59,157 bases of DNA from Clostridiales bacterium (GTDB lineage Bacteria; Bacillota; Clostridia; Christensenellales; CAG-138): contig JAILNX010000007.1 of the NCBI GenBank assembly GCA_024691085.1, forward strand, positions 1 to 59,157. The letters are read 5' to 3'. The notes beneath the pieces are model-generated. The model was not told the DNA's origin. It was given only the letters and a program-made list of their open reading frames with translations, and ran no database searches. This document shows positions 48,194-57,693 of the stretch, in pieces. How positions within the stretch are numbered: the first letter of the stretch is position 1; every line of letters begins with the position of its first letter. The translations under genes and the position numbers were made by a program.

Positions 48194-49222
48194 TTACCCT
48201 TTCGGCTCATCCGGAACGATCTCAAGATACCGGGAAGGAAGCGCCCTCGCAATAACATAGAAGCCGTCGGGCCCGCTGCCGCCGCTGAATATGTACACCG
48301 GAAGGAGCAGAATATCCTCCGACCGCTCGCCCGACTTTGAGACCGCTGTCACGGGAATCAAAAACCACGCGAGCCTTGCCTCCGCTGCGATCCCTCCTTC
48401 GCCGTACAGGCTGTTGACGAACACCGCGTCCGCAGGATCCGTTTCGCATAGATTCATGACCTCCGCGGCATCCATGAGCGGATAGGTCCCGATGAACGTG
48501 AACTCATACGGTCTGATGCTCAGCCCGGTTATTTCCCCGCTTCTGTTCAGCTCGACCATTATCGACGTTCCCTCGCCCTCGATCTCGGTAACGACGGCGT
48601 CGATGGGACGGCGCGGAAAAAGGAGGATCACACCGTCATCGGAATAAGAATCGAGCTCCGGCTCGGGCTCATAATCATTCAGCGGTATTCCCGTTTTCTC
48701 AAGGAAAGCCCATGCCTTTCTTATATACTCATCGTCGGGAAGCCTTACTGCGTCCCGGTTTTCTTTGCCGCGAACGTGTGCGCCAAAGAAGCCCGCACGT
48801 GAGGAAACGCCGATGTTTCCGTCCTTTAAGAGGAGGCTCCCGTCCCCGTTTTCCAAAACATCCGTGCTTTCCGAGCCCAAAAGCGCGGCGACGCGTATGA
48901 CGGTCTCCCTGCCGAGAATCACCCTCTTTACCCTGTAAACATTTGCCTCCTTTGCCTCGGGGAGCTTTTCATCGGGTATATCGAACGTGAACTTTCCCCC
49001 GCCTATGCCGATAGGCTTAAAGCGTTCTATCCGGAACCTTTCAAGAAAGGCATATTTCCCGACGCCGAAAAAGAATACGGCGAGGCCGAGGATTATGACC
49101 GCGCACACCGCGGCGGATCTCCATATGATCCTTCCCCGTCTTCTCTTCCGCGCTTCGGCAGCTTCCGGTACGAGCTTTTCGTCGATCCCGCTGATTACCT
49201 CGGAGCTGAACTTATCCGCCAT
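48194..49222 (-). CDS. Hypothetical single-pass membrane protein
   Basis: A 342-residue protein with a short cytoplasmic tail (basic ARKRRRGR), one membrane helix at about 35-55, and a beta-rich extracytoplasmic part of some 285 residues. No catalytic motif stands out. The layout (cytoplasmic tail of about 30 residues, helix, outer domain) resembles regulatory or two-component-sensor-associated proteins such as YycH/YycI-like ones, but the similarity is only in layout. It has its own promoter and terminator, divergent from the glycosyltransferase. Confidence 0.78.
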   Translation of the reverse strand: MADKFSSEVISGIDEKLVPEAAEARKRRRGRIIWRSAAVCAVIILGLAVFFFGVGKYAFLERFRIERFKPIGIGGGKFTFDIPDEKLPEAKEANVYRVKRVILGRETVIRVAALLGSESTDVLENGDGSLLLKDGNIGVSSRAGFFGAHVRGKENRDAVRLPDDEYIRKAWAFLEKTGIPLNDYEPEPELDSYSDDGVILLFPRRPIDAVVTEIEGEGTSIMVELNRSGEITGLSIRPYEFTFIGTYPLMDAAEVMNLCETDPADAVFVNSLYGEGGIAAEARLAWFLIPVTAVSKSGERSEDILLLPVYIFSGGSGPDGFYVIARALPSRYLEIVPDEPKG

Positions 49223-49282
49223 TCGGATCGCCTCCCTTCACCATATAAGTACGCTTTTATGCCTTTTTCTTACACATTGGTA

Positions 49283-49311
49283 ATTATAATACCCCTGCGC
49301 GGCTTTTTCAA
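49283..49311 (-). promoter_or_regulatory. Promoter of the 48194-49222 gene
   Basis: Reading leftward, TTGAAA (49311-49306), 17-base spacer, TATAAT (49288-49283). Confidence 0.82.
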
Positions 49312-49325
49312 CTTATCCGTTCCGT

Positions 49326-49354
49326 TTGACTTTATAAGATCATCCGCTTATAAT
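49326..49354 (+). promoter_or_regulatory. Promoter of the glycosyltransferase gene
   Basis: TTGACT (49326-49331), 17-base spacer, TATAAT (49349-49354), divergent from the previous promoter by 15 bases between -35 boxes. Confidence 0.85.
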
Positions 49355-49384
49355 ATAAACAGAATACTTACGGAGGAAAGGTAC

Positions 49385-50317
49385 ATGGAAAAAATGCTTT
49401 CTCTCATAGTCCCCGTATATAACGAGGAAGAGGTTCTTAATGTTTCGTTCGAGAAAATGGACGCCGAGATGAAGAAGATCGGCTATCCTTACGAGATAAT
49501 CTACATAAACGACGGCAGCCGCGACGGCTCGATGAAAATACTCCGCGCCATCGCGAAGGATAATCCCCAGGTCAAGGTGCGCTCGTTCAGCAGGAACTTC
49601 GGTCACCAGACCGCCGTCACCTGCGGCATGGACGCCGCGCGCGGAGACGCCCTTATCATAATCGACGTTGACCTGCAGGACCCGCCCGAGGTCATCGCCG
49701 ACATGGTCAAGGCATGGGAGAACGGCGCGGACATCGCCTACGGCAAGAGGCTTAAAAGAAAGGGCGAAACCGTATTCAAAAAGTTCACCGCCTTTATGTA
49801 TTACCGCGTGCTCAAGTCCATGAGCGCATCGGCGATCCCCCTCGACACCGGCGATTTCCGCCTTATCGACAGGAAGGTCGCGGACGTGTTCCTGCGTATG
49901 CGCGAGCACAACCGTTTCCTGCGCGGCATGAGCGGCTGGATGGGCTTCGAGGCTGTGCCGATCGAATACGTGAGGAACGAGCGCTACGCCGGCAAGACCA
50001 AGTACACGCTTAAAAAGATGCTTAGGCTCGCCTCCGACGGCATAGTCGGCTTCTCCGACCGTCCCCTCACCCTATGCGGCGAGTTCGGGACCGGGCTCCT
50101 CGTTCTCGATTTTCTCGGGCTGATCGCCCTTATCGTGCTCGCATGTCTGAAGGTGCCATTCCCAGCGTGGCTTTGGGCACTCGTCGGCATGGTGGCTTTG
50201 AACGGGATAACGCTCCTGTTCATGAGCCTCCAGGGAATGTACCTTAACCGCATGTACGACGAGCTGAAGGCAAGGCCTCTTTACATCGTCGCGGAAGAGC
50301 TCAATATGGAAAAATAA
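49385..50317 (+). CDS. Family 2 glycosyltransferase (polyprenyl-phosphate type)
   Basis: A 310-residue GT2 enzyme of the DPM1/GtrB type. The start (MEKMLSLIVPVYNEEE) has GGAGG 9 bases upstream; an upstream in-frame extension is untranslated leader. Nucleotide-sugar motifs: VPVYNEEE, YINDGSRDGS, VDLQDPPE (DXD equivalent is VDLQD) and GDFRLIDR. Two membrane helices lie at about 235-255 and 265-290. Such enzymes transfer a sugar to undecaprenyl phosphate for wall polymer or lipid modification. A flippase or second transferase is not adjacent. Confidence 0.9.
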   Translation: MEKMLSLIVPVYNEEEVLNVSFEKMDAEMKKIGYPYEIIYINDGSRDGSMKILRAIAKDNPQVKVRSFSRNFGHQTAVTCGMDAARGDALIIIDVDLQDPPEVIADMVKAWENGADIAYGKRLKRKGETVFKKFTAFMYYRVLKSMSASAIPLDTGDFRLIDRKVADVFLRMREHNRFLRGMSGWMGFEAVPIEYVRNERYAGKTKYTLKKMLRLASDGIVGFSDRPLTLCGEFGTGLLVLDFLGLIALIVLACLKVPFPAWLWALVGMVALNGITLLFMSLQGMYLNRMYDELKARPLYIVAEELNMEK

Positions 50318-50320
50318 GCC

Positions 50321-50349
50321 TTGACGAAGGAATGCGGATTTTGTATAAT
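50321..50349 (+). promoter_or_regulatory. Promoter of the 50396 gene
   Basis: TTGACG (50321-50326), 17-base spacer, TATAAT (50344-50349), immediately after the glycosyltransferase stop. Confidence 0.85.
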
Positions 50350-50395
50350 ATAACAAATCCTATAAAAGGAAAAAACTATTTTCAGGAGGAGAAAG

Positions 50396-51094
50396 ATGTT
50401 TTGTAAGAACTGTGGGGCGAATCTCCCCGACGATTCCCTCTTCTGCGATAACTGCGGCGCAAAGCTGACTCAGGACGCTCCCGCTCCCGAGGCTCCCGCT
50501 GCCGAAGCTCCCGCCAATGAAGTCAAGCTCCCCGGGCCTCTCGGCAGCACGAAGATCGATAAGAAAAAGCTGCCGCTCATAATCGGCATCGCCGGCGGCG
50601 TGTTCCTTATCATGCTCGTCCTCATAATCGTTCTCTCCGCCACCGCTCCTCAGCGCAAGGCGAAGGCTTACGCGACCTACATCTCCAAGATGTACACCAC
50701 GAGGCTCAAGGCCAACAAGCTCATGAGCTTCTTCCCCGATAAGTATTTCAAGGAGGTCGCGGAAGACGAGGATATGTCCGTTAAAGAGCTCAGGGAAGAG
50801 CTTCAGGAGTATCTCGACAAGATCTATGAGTACGCCGAGGAAAACAGGGACGACAGCGATTACAAGATCCTGGGGATCAAGATCGCAAACGTAAAGAATC
50901 TGAAAACATCGGATCTTGAAAACAAGCGAGACAGATACGACTTCAAGATAGGCGCGGCAAAGAAGGTCACTCTGAAGATCACCTACCGCGATGACGGCGA
51001 GAAGAAGACCCAGAAGATGGAGGTCATTGTACTTAAGGTCAACGGCCAGTGGTACATCGATCCCGCCATGATGAATCTGTCGTCGGTATTATAA
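50396..51094 (+). CDS. Zinc-ribbon single-pass membrane protein
   Basis: A 232-residue protein. A zinc ribbon (CKNCGANLPDDSLFCDNCG, residues 3-21) is followed by a Pro/Ala/Glu linker, one membrane helix (about 62-84), and an outer alpha/beta domain of about 145 residues with MMNLSSVL at the end. It resembles the large group of clostridial zinc-ribbon membrane proteins, but does not share the RTF-x-IPNTK module of the island proteins. AGGAGGAG precedes the start. Function unknown. Confidence 0.85.
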   Translation: MFCKNCGANLPDDSLFCDNCGAKLTQDAPAPEAPAAEAPANEVKLPGPLGSTKIDKKKLPLIIGIAGGVFLIMLVLIIVLSATAPQRKAKAYATYISKMYTTRLKANKLMSFFPDKYFKEVAEDEDMSVKELREELQEYLDKIYEYAEENRDDSDYKILGIKIANVKNLKTSDLENKRDRYDFKIGAAKKVTLKITYRDDGEKKTQKMEVIVLKVNGQWYIDPAMMNLSSVL

Positions 51095-51106
51095 AAGTTA
51101 ATGCAG

Positions 51107-51134
51107 AAAAACGCAGGCAATGCCTGCGTTTTTT
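51107..51134. terminator. Bidirectional terminator
   Basis: AAAAACGCAGGC / GCCTGCGTTTTT, a 12-bp stem with the 3-base loop AAT. It serves the zinc-ribbon gene and, on the minus strand, spoIIP. Confidence 0.9.
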
Positions 51135-52146
51135 ATTTGCCTCCGCAGACCTTCGCTATCGCCCGCGCGAGGAATATCATTGAGTTCTTCGCCTGCTCGA
51201 GGGTGTTACCGTTATGCCCCACCTCGACGAGGAGGCACTGGGACGAGACCTGCTGATTGTATTTGCCCGCCTTGACGCGGATGTTCCGCATGAAGCGCGG
51301 CTCATAGGAATCAAGCTCCTTCATAAGCGCTGCGGCGAGAGCGTAATTCGATTCGAAGTCCGGCATCATGAGCTCCGCCTCCGTCTTGGGCTCCGGCGCG
51401 TACTGTGAGCTTTTGCCGCTCGAGCCCGTGCCGACGACGAACATCATGCGCGCACATTCAAGGCCGTCAACAGTGACGAAATCGTTCTCGTAGCCCGTAT
51501 CCTCCACCCCGTCCCTGTGGATATCTATGAACATCTCGATCGTGGGATACAGCGTCTTATACCGGAGCATGGTCTCAAGCGAGCGGGAATACGCCTCCGT
51601 GAGCTTCGGCTTTTCGTGCTTCTCCGAGGCGTGCACGGCGATTATCCCGTATTCCTCGCGAAGTATCCTTTTGAGCTCCTCGCCAACGGCATAGACGTTC
51701 TTCTCGTTGTCGTCGGTCCTGAAATCACCCGTCGGGACGTAGGTCGAGTCCTCCGTCTGCCTGTACGCCTCGGAGTCGTGCGTGTGATAGATGAGCACCT
51801 TCGGCTCGTCGCCCTTGAGCTCGACCGGGTCGGGGCCGCCGGAGATATTGATGAGCCTTATCACCACCTCGGGACTTACATCGCTGTCGACGTCGGCAAG
51901 GCGGATGAATACCGAGTAGTCCGGCTTTTCGGTGACCGCAGTTTTTATCATCTCGGCAGACACGGGTTCGAGCACGTCGACGATATTCGTCCTGACCGAC
52001 TCGGGGAACGCGGACGAGAAGAGCAGCGTGAGCATTATCACGGTGGCGGAGATAAGCGCGGCGGCTCTGTCCTTGAGCCCCCTCGTCTCCTCCTTTATAT
52101 GCTCTTCCTCTCTTCTCCTCACCGCATCCCGACCGCCTTTCCTCAT
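51133..52146 (-). CDS. spoIIP: Stage II sporulation protein P
   Basis: A 337-residue SpoIIP, the peptidoglycan amidase/endopeptidase of the SpoIIDMP engulfment machine. An N-terminal membrane helix (about 30-50) anchors it. The catalytic domain includes VLIYHTHDSEAY, the Glu-containing AVGEELKRILREEYG helix, FIDIHRDGV and a C-terminal LLVEVGHNGNT strand; the two His and the Glu are the zinc ligands of this class. The length is typical. It is monocistronic and ends at a shared terminator. Its promoter has no sigma-A look, in keeping with a sporulation sigma factor. Confidence 0.93.
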   Translation of the reverse strand: MRKGGRDAVRRREEEHIKEETRGLKDRAAALISATVIMLTLLFSSAFPESVRTNIVDVLEPVSAEMIKTAVTEKPDYSVFIRLADVDSDVSPEVVIRLINISGGPDPVELKGDEPKVLIYHTHDSEAYRQTEDSTYVPTGDFRTDDNEKNVYAVGEELKRILREEYGIIAVHASEKHEKPKLTEAYSRSLETMLRYKTLYPTIEMFIDIHRDGVEDTGYENDFVTVDGLECARMMFVVGTGSSGKSSQYAPEPKTEAELMMPDFESNYALAAALMKELDSYEPRFMRNIRVKAGKYNQQVSSQCLLVEVGHNGNTLEQAKNSMIFLARAIAKVCGGK

Positions 52147-52211
52147 ATAAACATATTCCAGGCTTGTCCTTTTTATGCTTGAAAATAAAGCTTTTTCCTG
52201 CCCTGCTTTGC

Positions 52212-52240
52212 TTGACGGCGGCGTACAATTAGTCTATAAT
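52212..52240 (+). promoter_or_regulatory. Promoter of the acylation operon
   Basis: TTGACG (52212-52217), 17-base spacer, TATAAT (52235-52240), leader of about 50 bases ending in GAGGAGGG. Confidence 0.85.
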
Positions 52241-52295
52241 ACTCATAATTCGATGATTAATGTCGAATCGTACGAAAGCTTGAGGAGGGTATCCG

Positions 52296-53798
52296 ATGTC
52301 ATTCAACACTCTCGACTTTTTGTTGCTGTTTTTCGCAACGCTTGTCCTGTATTTTCTGCTTCCGCACAAGCTGCGAAACCCGCTGCTTCTGATCTCAAGC
52401 TACGTTTTCTACGCGGCGTACGATCTTAAACTTACGGCGTATCTTGTCATAACGACGCTCTTCGCCTACGTGATCGGCATTCTGATCGACCGATCCCGCG
52501 AAGGCAAGGGAGCGAAGGTCTGGATGATAATAGGCGTTTGCGCGAACGTTCTGGTATTGGCGTTCTACAAATACTTCAACTTCCTGTCTTCCACGGCCGC
52601 GTCGTTCGTAAAGATGAAGCCGATAACGCTCAAGTGGCTCGTCCCCCTCGGGATCAGCTTTATCACTTTCACAGTTATCTCCTACATAGTCGACGTCTAC
52701 CGCGGCAAGATAAAGAGCGAGAAGAACATTCTGAAATTCGCGCTCTTCGTTTCCTTCTTCCCGAAGGTGGTCCAGGGCCCGATCGAGCGCGCGGGGGATA
52801 TACTTCCCCAGTTTGACGTAAAGCACAGCTTTGACCTCGAGCGTTTCCGCGAGGGCATGCTGATGGCCATATACGGCCTGTTCATGAAGATGGTCGTCGC
52901 CGATACGGCGGCAATAATCGTGAACACGATCTACGGCGATCTTGAAACGTACAGCGGCGCGGCAGTACTGCTCGCGACCGTCCTGTTCTCGTTCCAGATC
53001 TATTTTGACTTCGCCGGCTACTCGTACACGGCGATCGGCGCGGCGAAGGTGCTGGGCTTCGATTTCAGCCCGAACTTCTGCCAGCCCTATATGTCCTTGA
53101 GCGTGTCCGAGTTCTGGAGAAGATGGCACTGCTCGCTCAACCGCTGGCTGACCGAATACATCTATATCCCCCTCGGCGGCAGCCGCTGCTCAAAGCGCGA
53201 AAGGCGTTTCAACGTCCTCGTGACCTTCGGCATCAGCGGGCTCTGGCACGGCGCCGACTGGGGCTACGTTATCTGGGGACTTCTTAACGGCGTCTACGTC
53301 AACATAGAAAACATGATAAAGGGCGCGCGTGAGAAGAGGGGCAAGGACGTGAAAAAGGCTCCGCGCACCTTCATCGGCAGGGAGCTCAAGAGGATCCTCA
53401 CCTTCATCCTGATAACCTTCACATGGGTATTCTTCCGCACGGAAAAGCTCTCCTTTGCTCTTGCCGTATTCAAGCGCATATTCACGCATTTCCGCTTCGT
53501 CGGATTCATCAAATACGTTTTCACTCAGCTTAAAGCCGGTCCTCAGAACACGCTCTTCGGCATCGACGCTTTCTTCGGCGTATGGCCCTTCGTGCTCTGC
53601 TTCGCGGCGGCGATAGTCGTTGACGTCATCGCTCACCGCAGGAGCCTTGCGTCCAAGAAGAACATCGCGGCAGAGCTTTCGACAGGACGCCGCTGGCTGC
53701 GCTGGGGGCTTTCGTACATAATGATCTTCGCGATAATCATATTCGGCATTTACGGCTACGGCTACAACTCCTCCGCTTTCATCTACGCGGGATTCTGA
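52296..53798 (+). CDS. MBOAT-family O-acyltransferase (AlgI/PatA-like)
   Basis: A 500-residue integral membrane acyltransferase with about eleven helices. The MBOAT active histidine is His318 in GLWHGADWGYVIWG; upstream QGPIERAGD and DFAGYSYTAIGAAKVLGFDF, WRRWHCSLNRWLTEYIYIPLGG are conserved. This class moves acyl (usually acetyl) groups from the cytoplasmic side to an exported polymer. Two SGNH-like proteins follow directly (13-base gap to the first), giving an AlgI/AlgX- or PatA/PatB-like arrangement. The polymer is unknown; peptidoglycan or a surface polysaccharide is likely. No dlt genes are nearby, so D-alanylation is not indicated. Confidence 0.93.
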   Translation: MSFNTLDFLLLFFATLVLYFLLPHKLRNPLLLISSYVFYAAYDLKLTAYLVITTLFAYVIGILIDRSREGKGAKVWMIIGVCANVLVLAFYKYFNFLSSTAASFVKMKPITLKWLVPLGISFITFTVISYIVDVYRGKIKSEKNILKFALFVSFFPKVVQGPIERAGDILPQFDVKHSFDLERFREGMLMAIYGLFMKMVVADTAAIIVNTIYGDLETYSGAAVLLATVLFSFQIYFDFAGYSYTAIGAAKVLGFDFSPNFCQPYMSLSVSEFWRRWHCSLNRWLTEYIYIPLGGSRCSKRERRFNVLVTFGISGLWHGADWGYVIWGLLNGVYVNIENMIKGAREKRGKDVKKAPRTFIGRELKRILTFILITFTWVFFRTEKLSFALAVFKRIFTHFRFVGFIKYVFTQLKAGPQNTLFGIDAFFGVWPFVLCFAAAIVVDVIAHRRSLASKKNIAAELSTGRRWLRWGLSYIMIFAIIIFGIYGYGYNSSAFIYAGF

Positions 53799-53811
53799 TC
53801 GGGAGGCGGCT

Positions 53812-55704
53812 ATGAAAAAAAGCTTAAAGCTGTCGGCCGTGCTGAGGGGGGTACTGTATCTTGCGATATTCGCCCTTCTCTTCACCGCGGTGAACCTGCT
53901 CTTCACGCCAAGCCATGCCGGCGTTTCCGAATTCGGGCAGGTCGGCGCTTTCTATAAGGAACCGCGGAACACCATCGACGTTATCGGCCTCGGCTCCTGC
54001 AACCTGTATACCTCTTTGAGCCCCGTTGTGATGTACGAAAAGACGGGCATAACGAGTTACAATATCTGCTGCGCCGATCAGGAGTTTTCAACCTCCTACT
54101 ATTATCTGAAGGACGCGCTGAAGACCCAGTCTCCGAAGGTCGTGGTGGTGGAGGCCCTGTTCTTCCTTGCCGAAAACACCAAAAAGCGCGAACCCTACAA
54201 CAGGCTTGCGCTCGACTACATGCCTCTTTCGCTGAACAAGCTCGAGCTTATGTCGGAGCTTTCCGTCAGGGAGTCCGAGTGGATGAAGCAGTACGATCCC
54301 ACCACTCCGGATATCCCGCTCACATTCGCCGGGTATCTCTTCCCGATACTGAGGTTCCACGCCCGAAACGATTTCAACAGCGAGGATCTCGCGTCCCCCT
54401 TCGCGCTCAGTCAGTACAGCTATCTCAAGGGAGGCACGCCGTGGTACAACTACACCCGCAACGACGGGAATTTCTACGATCAGGTCTATAACGGCAATAC
54501 GCTGAACGAGATGACTCTCAAGTACATACCCATGATCAAGGAGCTCTGCGACAGCAACGGGATAGAGATGATCGTCGTAAAGAGTCCCAACTATCTGCGC
54601 TGGGGCAGGGACGACTCCTATACCAAGCCCGTACGCGATTACTGCGAGGAGCTCGGGATAAGGTTCATGGACTTCCAGCTTCCCGAATACAACAATTTCG
54701 ATATCTGGGATTACAGCGATCATACCGGCAGGCTCAACGTATACGGCATGAGGAAGTTCAGCGAGACCCTCGGATCCTATCTTACGGAAAATCTGGGGCT
54801 TAAGCCCACCGCACTCTCCGATAAGGACAGAGCTGCGTGGGACAAATGCATTGATTTTTACTACAAAAGGGCGCAGGAAAAAGGCTGCGACTGCTATCAG
54901 GGTCACATAGCCCGCGTCAGCAGCCTTGACGGAGCCCTGCAGGTGCGCTGGAACGTCTGCGACGAATGCGAAAGCTTCTCCGTCTACCGCCGCGAAGGGC
55001 AGGACGGAAGCTATGTGCTCCTTACGGACAGCGCTTCCGGCGAGACCTACGAGGATACGGGCGTGGTATCCGGCAGGGGCTATACCTATTACGTGGTCCC
55101 CAACAGCGGTTCTCTTGCCGGAACGAAGTCGCCCGAGGTCTACGCGGAGTATCTCGATATGCCGGATAATTTCACCGTCCGCAACGTGAACGGACAGATA
55201 CTTTTAAGCTGGGACGCCGTAGACGACGCTGAAAGGTACGTTCTTCAGCGCAGGTCGGGCAAATCCTTCGCCTTTGAGGATCTCGCGGTCGTCACGGGCA
55301 CCTCGTTCACTGACGATTCCGCGGTCGAGGGCAGGGTCTATTATTACAGACTCCTCGCCGAAAGCGACGACGGAAAGGATTCGTACCAGAGCATGAGCGA
55401 GATCGTTTACGAGCTTCCGAGGTCGACTCCCGAGATAACAGAGGTCGCCTTTGAGGGAGGCGAGGCGGTCATTTCGTGGCAGCCCCTTAACAATCTCAGC
55501 GAGATTGCGGTTTTAAGGCGCGGTCCCGGCGAGGAAGGATTCACCTGCATAGCCGTTATAGGCGGAGACGAGACTTCCTTCCGCGACGGAAACGTTTTGA
55601 GCGGAGCGGAGTATTACTACGTTATAGCCGCTTTGGATTCCTATATAAACTTTAACATAACGAGCGAATATTCCAACACCGTGAGCATAAGGGCCGCGGA
55701 ATGA
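53812..55704 (+). CDS. SGNH-like protein with three fibronectin-type repeats (first copy)
   Basis: A 630-residue membrane-anchored exported protein. One helix at about 10-30 anchors it; the SGNH-like domain runs from about 45 to 345, with DVIGLGSCNLY (Ser62 as probable nucleophile), VVVEALFFLAE and the late DHTGRLNVYGMRKFSE segment (Asp/His pair in the usual D-x2-H position, but written DHTG). The remaining ~270 residues hold three Fn3-like modules (about 360-450, 450-535, 540-628), each ending with a YYYV-type strand. GGGAGG precedes the start. It should receive or attach acyl groups delivered by the upstream MBOAT enzyme; the Fn3 modules may bind polymer. Confidence 0.85.
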   Translation: MKKSLKLSAVLRGVLYLAIFALLFTAVNLLFTPSHAGVSEFGQVGAFYKEPRNTIDVIGLGSCNLYTSLSPVVMYEKTGITSYNICCADQEFSTSYYYLKDALKTQSPKVVVVEALFFLAENTKKREPYNRLALDYMPLSLNKLELMSELSVRESEWMKQYDPTTPDIPLTFAGYLFPILRFHARNDFNSEDLASPFALSQYSYLKGGTPWYNYTRNDGNFYDQVYNGNTLNEMTLKYIPMIKELCDSNGIEMIVVKSPNYLRWGRDDSYTKPVRDYCEELGIRFMDFQLPEYNNFDIWDYSDHTGRLNVYGMRKFSETLGSYLTENLGLKPTALSDKDRAAWDKCIDFYYKRAQEKGCDCYQGHIARVSSLDGALQVRWNVCDECESFSVYRREGQDGSYVLLTDSASGETYEDTGVVSGRGYTYYVVPNSGSLAGTKSPEVYAEYLDMPDNFTVRNVNGQILLSWDAVDDAERYVLQRRSGKSFAFEDLAVVTGTSFTDDSAVEGRVYYYRLLAESDDGKDSYQSMSEIVYELPRSTPEITEVAFEGGEAVISWQPLNNLSEIAVLRRGPGEEGFTCIAVIGGDETSFRDGNVLSGAEYYYVIAALDSYINFNITSEYSNTVSIRAAE

Positions 55705-55756
55705 GAAAGCGCCGCCGTAAAGCGGGCGAACACGCGGCGACAGATCGGAGGACGGT

Positions 55757-57637
55757 ATGAAATCGAATAAACTGAAAACGGTTCTTAAAGCGGTCGTATT
55801 CCTGCTTATATTCGGGATGCTGTTCGCGCTTCTGAACCTGTTCTTTCTTCCCAAGCGTTCGAGCATGGGCGAAAACTCGCAGGTCGCGGGATTCTATAAG
55901 GAGCCCAAGAACACTATCGACGTTCTCGGCTTAGGTTCGTGCAACCTTTACAGCTCGTTCAGCCCCGTTGTGCTGTACGAGAAATACGGCATCACCTGCT
56001 ACAACTTCTGCTGTCCCGACGAGGAGTTCTCCTCCTCCTACTATTTCCTTAAGGACGCGCTGAAGACTCAGGACATCAAGGTCGTAATGATCGAATCGCT
56101 CTTCTTCCTTGCCGAGAATACCGCAAAGCGCGAATACTATAACCGCCTCGGCGCGGACTATATGCCTCTCTCCTGGAACAAGCTCGAGTATCTGAACGAG
56201 CTTTCGAAGCAGGAGACGGAGATCATGCGGCAGTATGATCCGACGACTCCGGACAGGCTCATGACCTACGCCGGGTATCTGTTCCCTCTTCTTCGCTACC
56301 ACTCCCGCAACGATCTCGGGAGGAACGATCTTAAGAAGCTCTTTACCCCGGGCGAATACAGCTTCTATAAGGGCGGCGTTCCCCAGTACACCTACACGAG
56401 GAACGACGGCAACTTCTTCAACACCGTTTTCAACGGGGATAAGCTGACCGACAACTGTCTCGAATTCGTTCCCAAGATCAAGCAGCTCTGCGACGAAAAG
56501 GGCATTCGCGTCTTCGTCGTCAAGAGCCCGAACTATCTGCGCTGGGGCAGGGACGACTCGCATACCAAGCTGGTCCGCGATTACTGTGAAGAGCTCGGTA
56601 TCCCGTTCGTGGATTTTCACGCTCCCGAAAACAACAATTTCGAGATCTGGGATTACGGCGATCATACCGGAAGGCTGAACGTTTACGGCATGCGCAAGTT
56701 CAGCGAGACCGTGGGGAGCTATCTTACGGAAAATATGGGACTCTCCCCCACTCCGCTCTCCGCGGAGAACAAGGCCGCGTGGGACGCCTGCGTTGAAAAA
56801 TACTACGAGACCGCGAGCAAGAAGAATTGCGACATCTATCAGGGACATATCGCCCAGCTGAAGAGCCTTGACGGCGCCATGCAGGTGCGTTGGAACGTGT
56901 GCGACGACTGCTCGAGCTTCAGCGTTTACAAAAAGACCGAAAGCGGCGAGCTCGTCCTTCTTACCGACAATGCGGTCGGCGAGACTTACGAGGACGCGGA
57001 CGTCGTTTCCGGCCGCGGATACACCTACTTGGTCGTTCCCAACGAGGGCGCGCTGAAGGGCGCTTTCTCCCCCGAGGTCTCCGGCGTCTACCTTGATATG
57101 CCCGACGAGTTCACGCTCGAAAACAGGAACGGCAGCGTCGCCCTTTCCTGGAACGCCATCCCCGAGGCAGCGCGTTACGTCATTCAGCGCAGGACCGGCA
57201 TGGGATTTGCCTTTGAGGATCTTGCCGAGGTCGAGGGCACGAGCTACGTCGACGATACCGCCGAGGACGGCGTCGTCTACTACTACCGTCTTCTTGCCGT
57301 ATGCGAGGATAACGGCGTGAAGTATTACAGCATGAGCCAGGTCGACTGCACGCTCGCCCGCAGCACGCCCGCGATAACCAAGGTGACTGCCGGGAACGCC
57401 GTGACAATTAAGTGGACGCCTGTTAAAAATGCCGAGGAGATCCACGTATTCCGCCGCGGCGAAAACGAAACGGATTTCACCGAAGTCGCAGTGCTTCCGG
57501 GAGACGCGTCGGAATACGCCGACACGGACGTAACGAGCGGCACGGAATACTTCTACAGGATAGCGGTGTACGACAAGTACCTTGACTTTGCCTTCCTGAG
57601 CGAGTTCTCCAATACGGTTAGCGCCAAGGCGAACTGA
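55757..57637 (+). CDS. SGNH-like protein with three fibronectin-type repeats (second copy)
   Basis: A 626-residue tandem paralogue of the preceding gene, of the same layout: anchor helix (about 10-30), SGNH-like domain with GLGSCNLYSS (Ser61) and DHTGRLNVYGMRKFSE, and three Fn3-like modules. By eye it shares well over half its residues with the first copy throughout, so it arose by duplication, and both copies keep the presumed catalytic residues. AGATCGGAGGACGGT supplies its own ribosome site. Retaining two intact copies suggests distinct substrates or positions of acylation, or a heterodimer. It ends the operon at a strong terminator. Confidence 0.85.
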   Translation: MKSNKLKTVLKAVVFLLIFGMLFALLNLFFLPKRSSMGENSQVAGFYKEPKNTIDVLGLGSCNLYSSFSPVVLYEKYGITCYNFCCPDEEFSSSYYFLKDALKTQDIKVVMIESLFFLAENTAKREYYNRLGADYMPLSWNKLEYLNELSKQETEIMRQYDPTTPDRLMTYAGYLFPLLRYHSRNDLGRNDLKKLFTPGEYSFYKGGVPQYTYTRNDGNFFNTVFNGDKLTDNCLEFVPKIKQLCDEKGIRVFVVKSPNYLRWGRDDSHTKLVRDYCEELGIPFVDFHAPENNNFEIWDYGDHTGRLNVYGMRKFSETVGSYLTENMGLSPTPLSAENKAAWDACVEKYYETASKKNCDIYQGHIAQLKSLDGAMQVRWNVCDDCSSFSVYKKTESGELVLLTDNAVGETYEDADVVSGRGYTYLVVPNEGALKGAFSPEVSGVYLDMPDEFTLENRNGSVALSWNAIPEAARYVIQRRTGMGFAFEDLAEVEGTSYVDDTAEDGVVYYYRLLAVCEDNGVKYYSMSQVDCTLARSTPAITKVTAGNAVTIKWTPVKNAEEIHVFRRGENETDFTEVAVLPGDASEYADTDVTSGTEYFYRIAVYDKYLDFAFLSEFSNTVSAKAN

Positions 57638-57652
57638 ACACGGTATTTCAAT

Positions 57653-57693
57653 GAGGAAAAAGCAAATTAAATGCTTTTTCCTCTTGTTTTTTG
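57653..57693 (+). terminator. Terminator of the acylation operon
   Basis: GAGGAAAAAGCA / TGCTTTTTCCTC, a 12-bp perfect stem with a 7-base loop, then TTGTTTTTTG. Confidence 0.92.
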
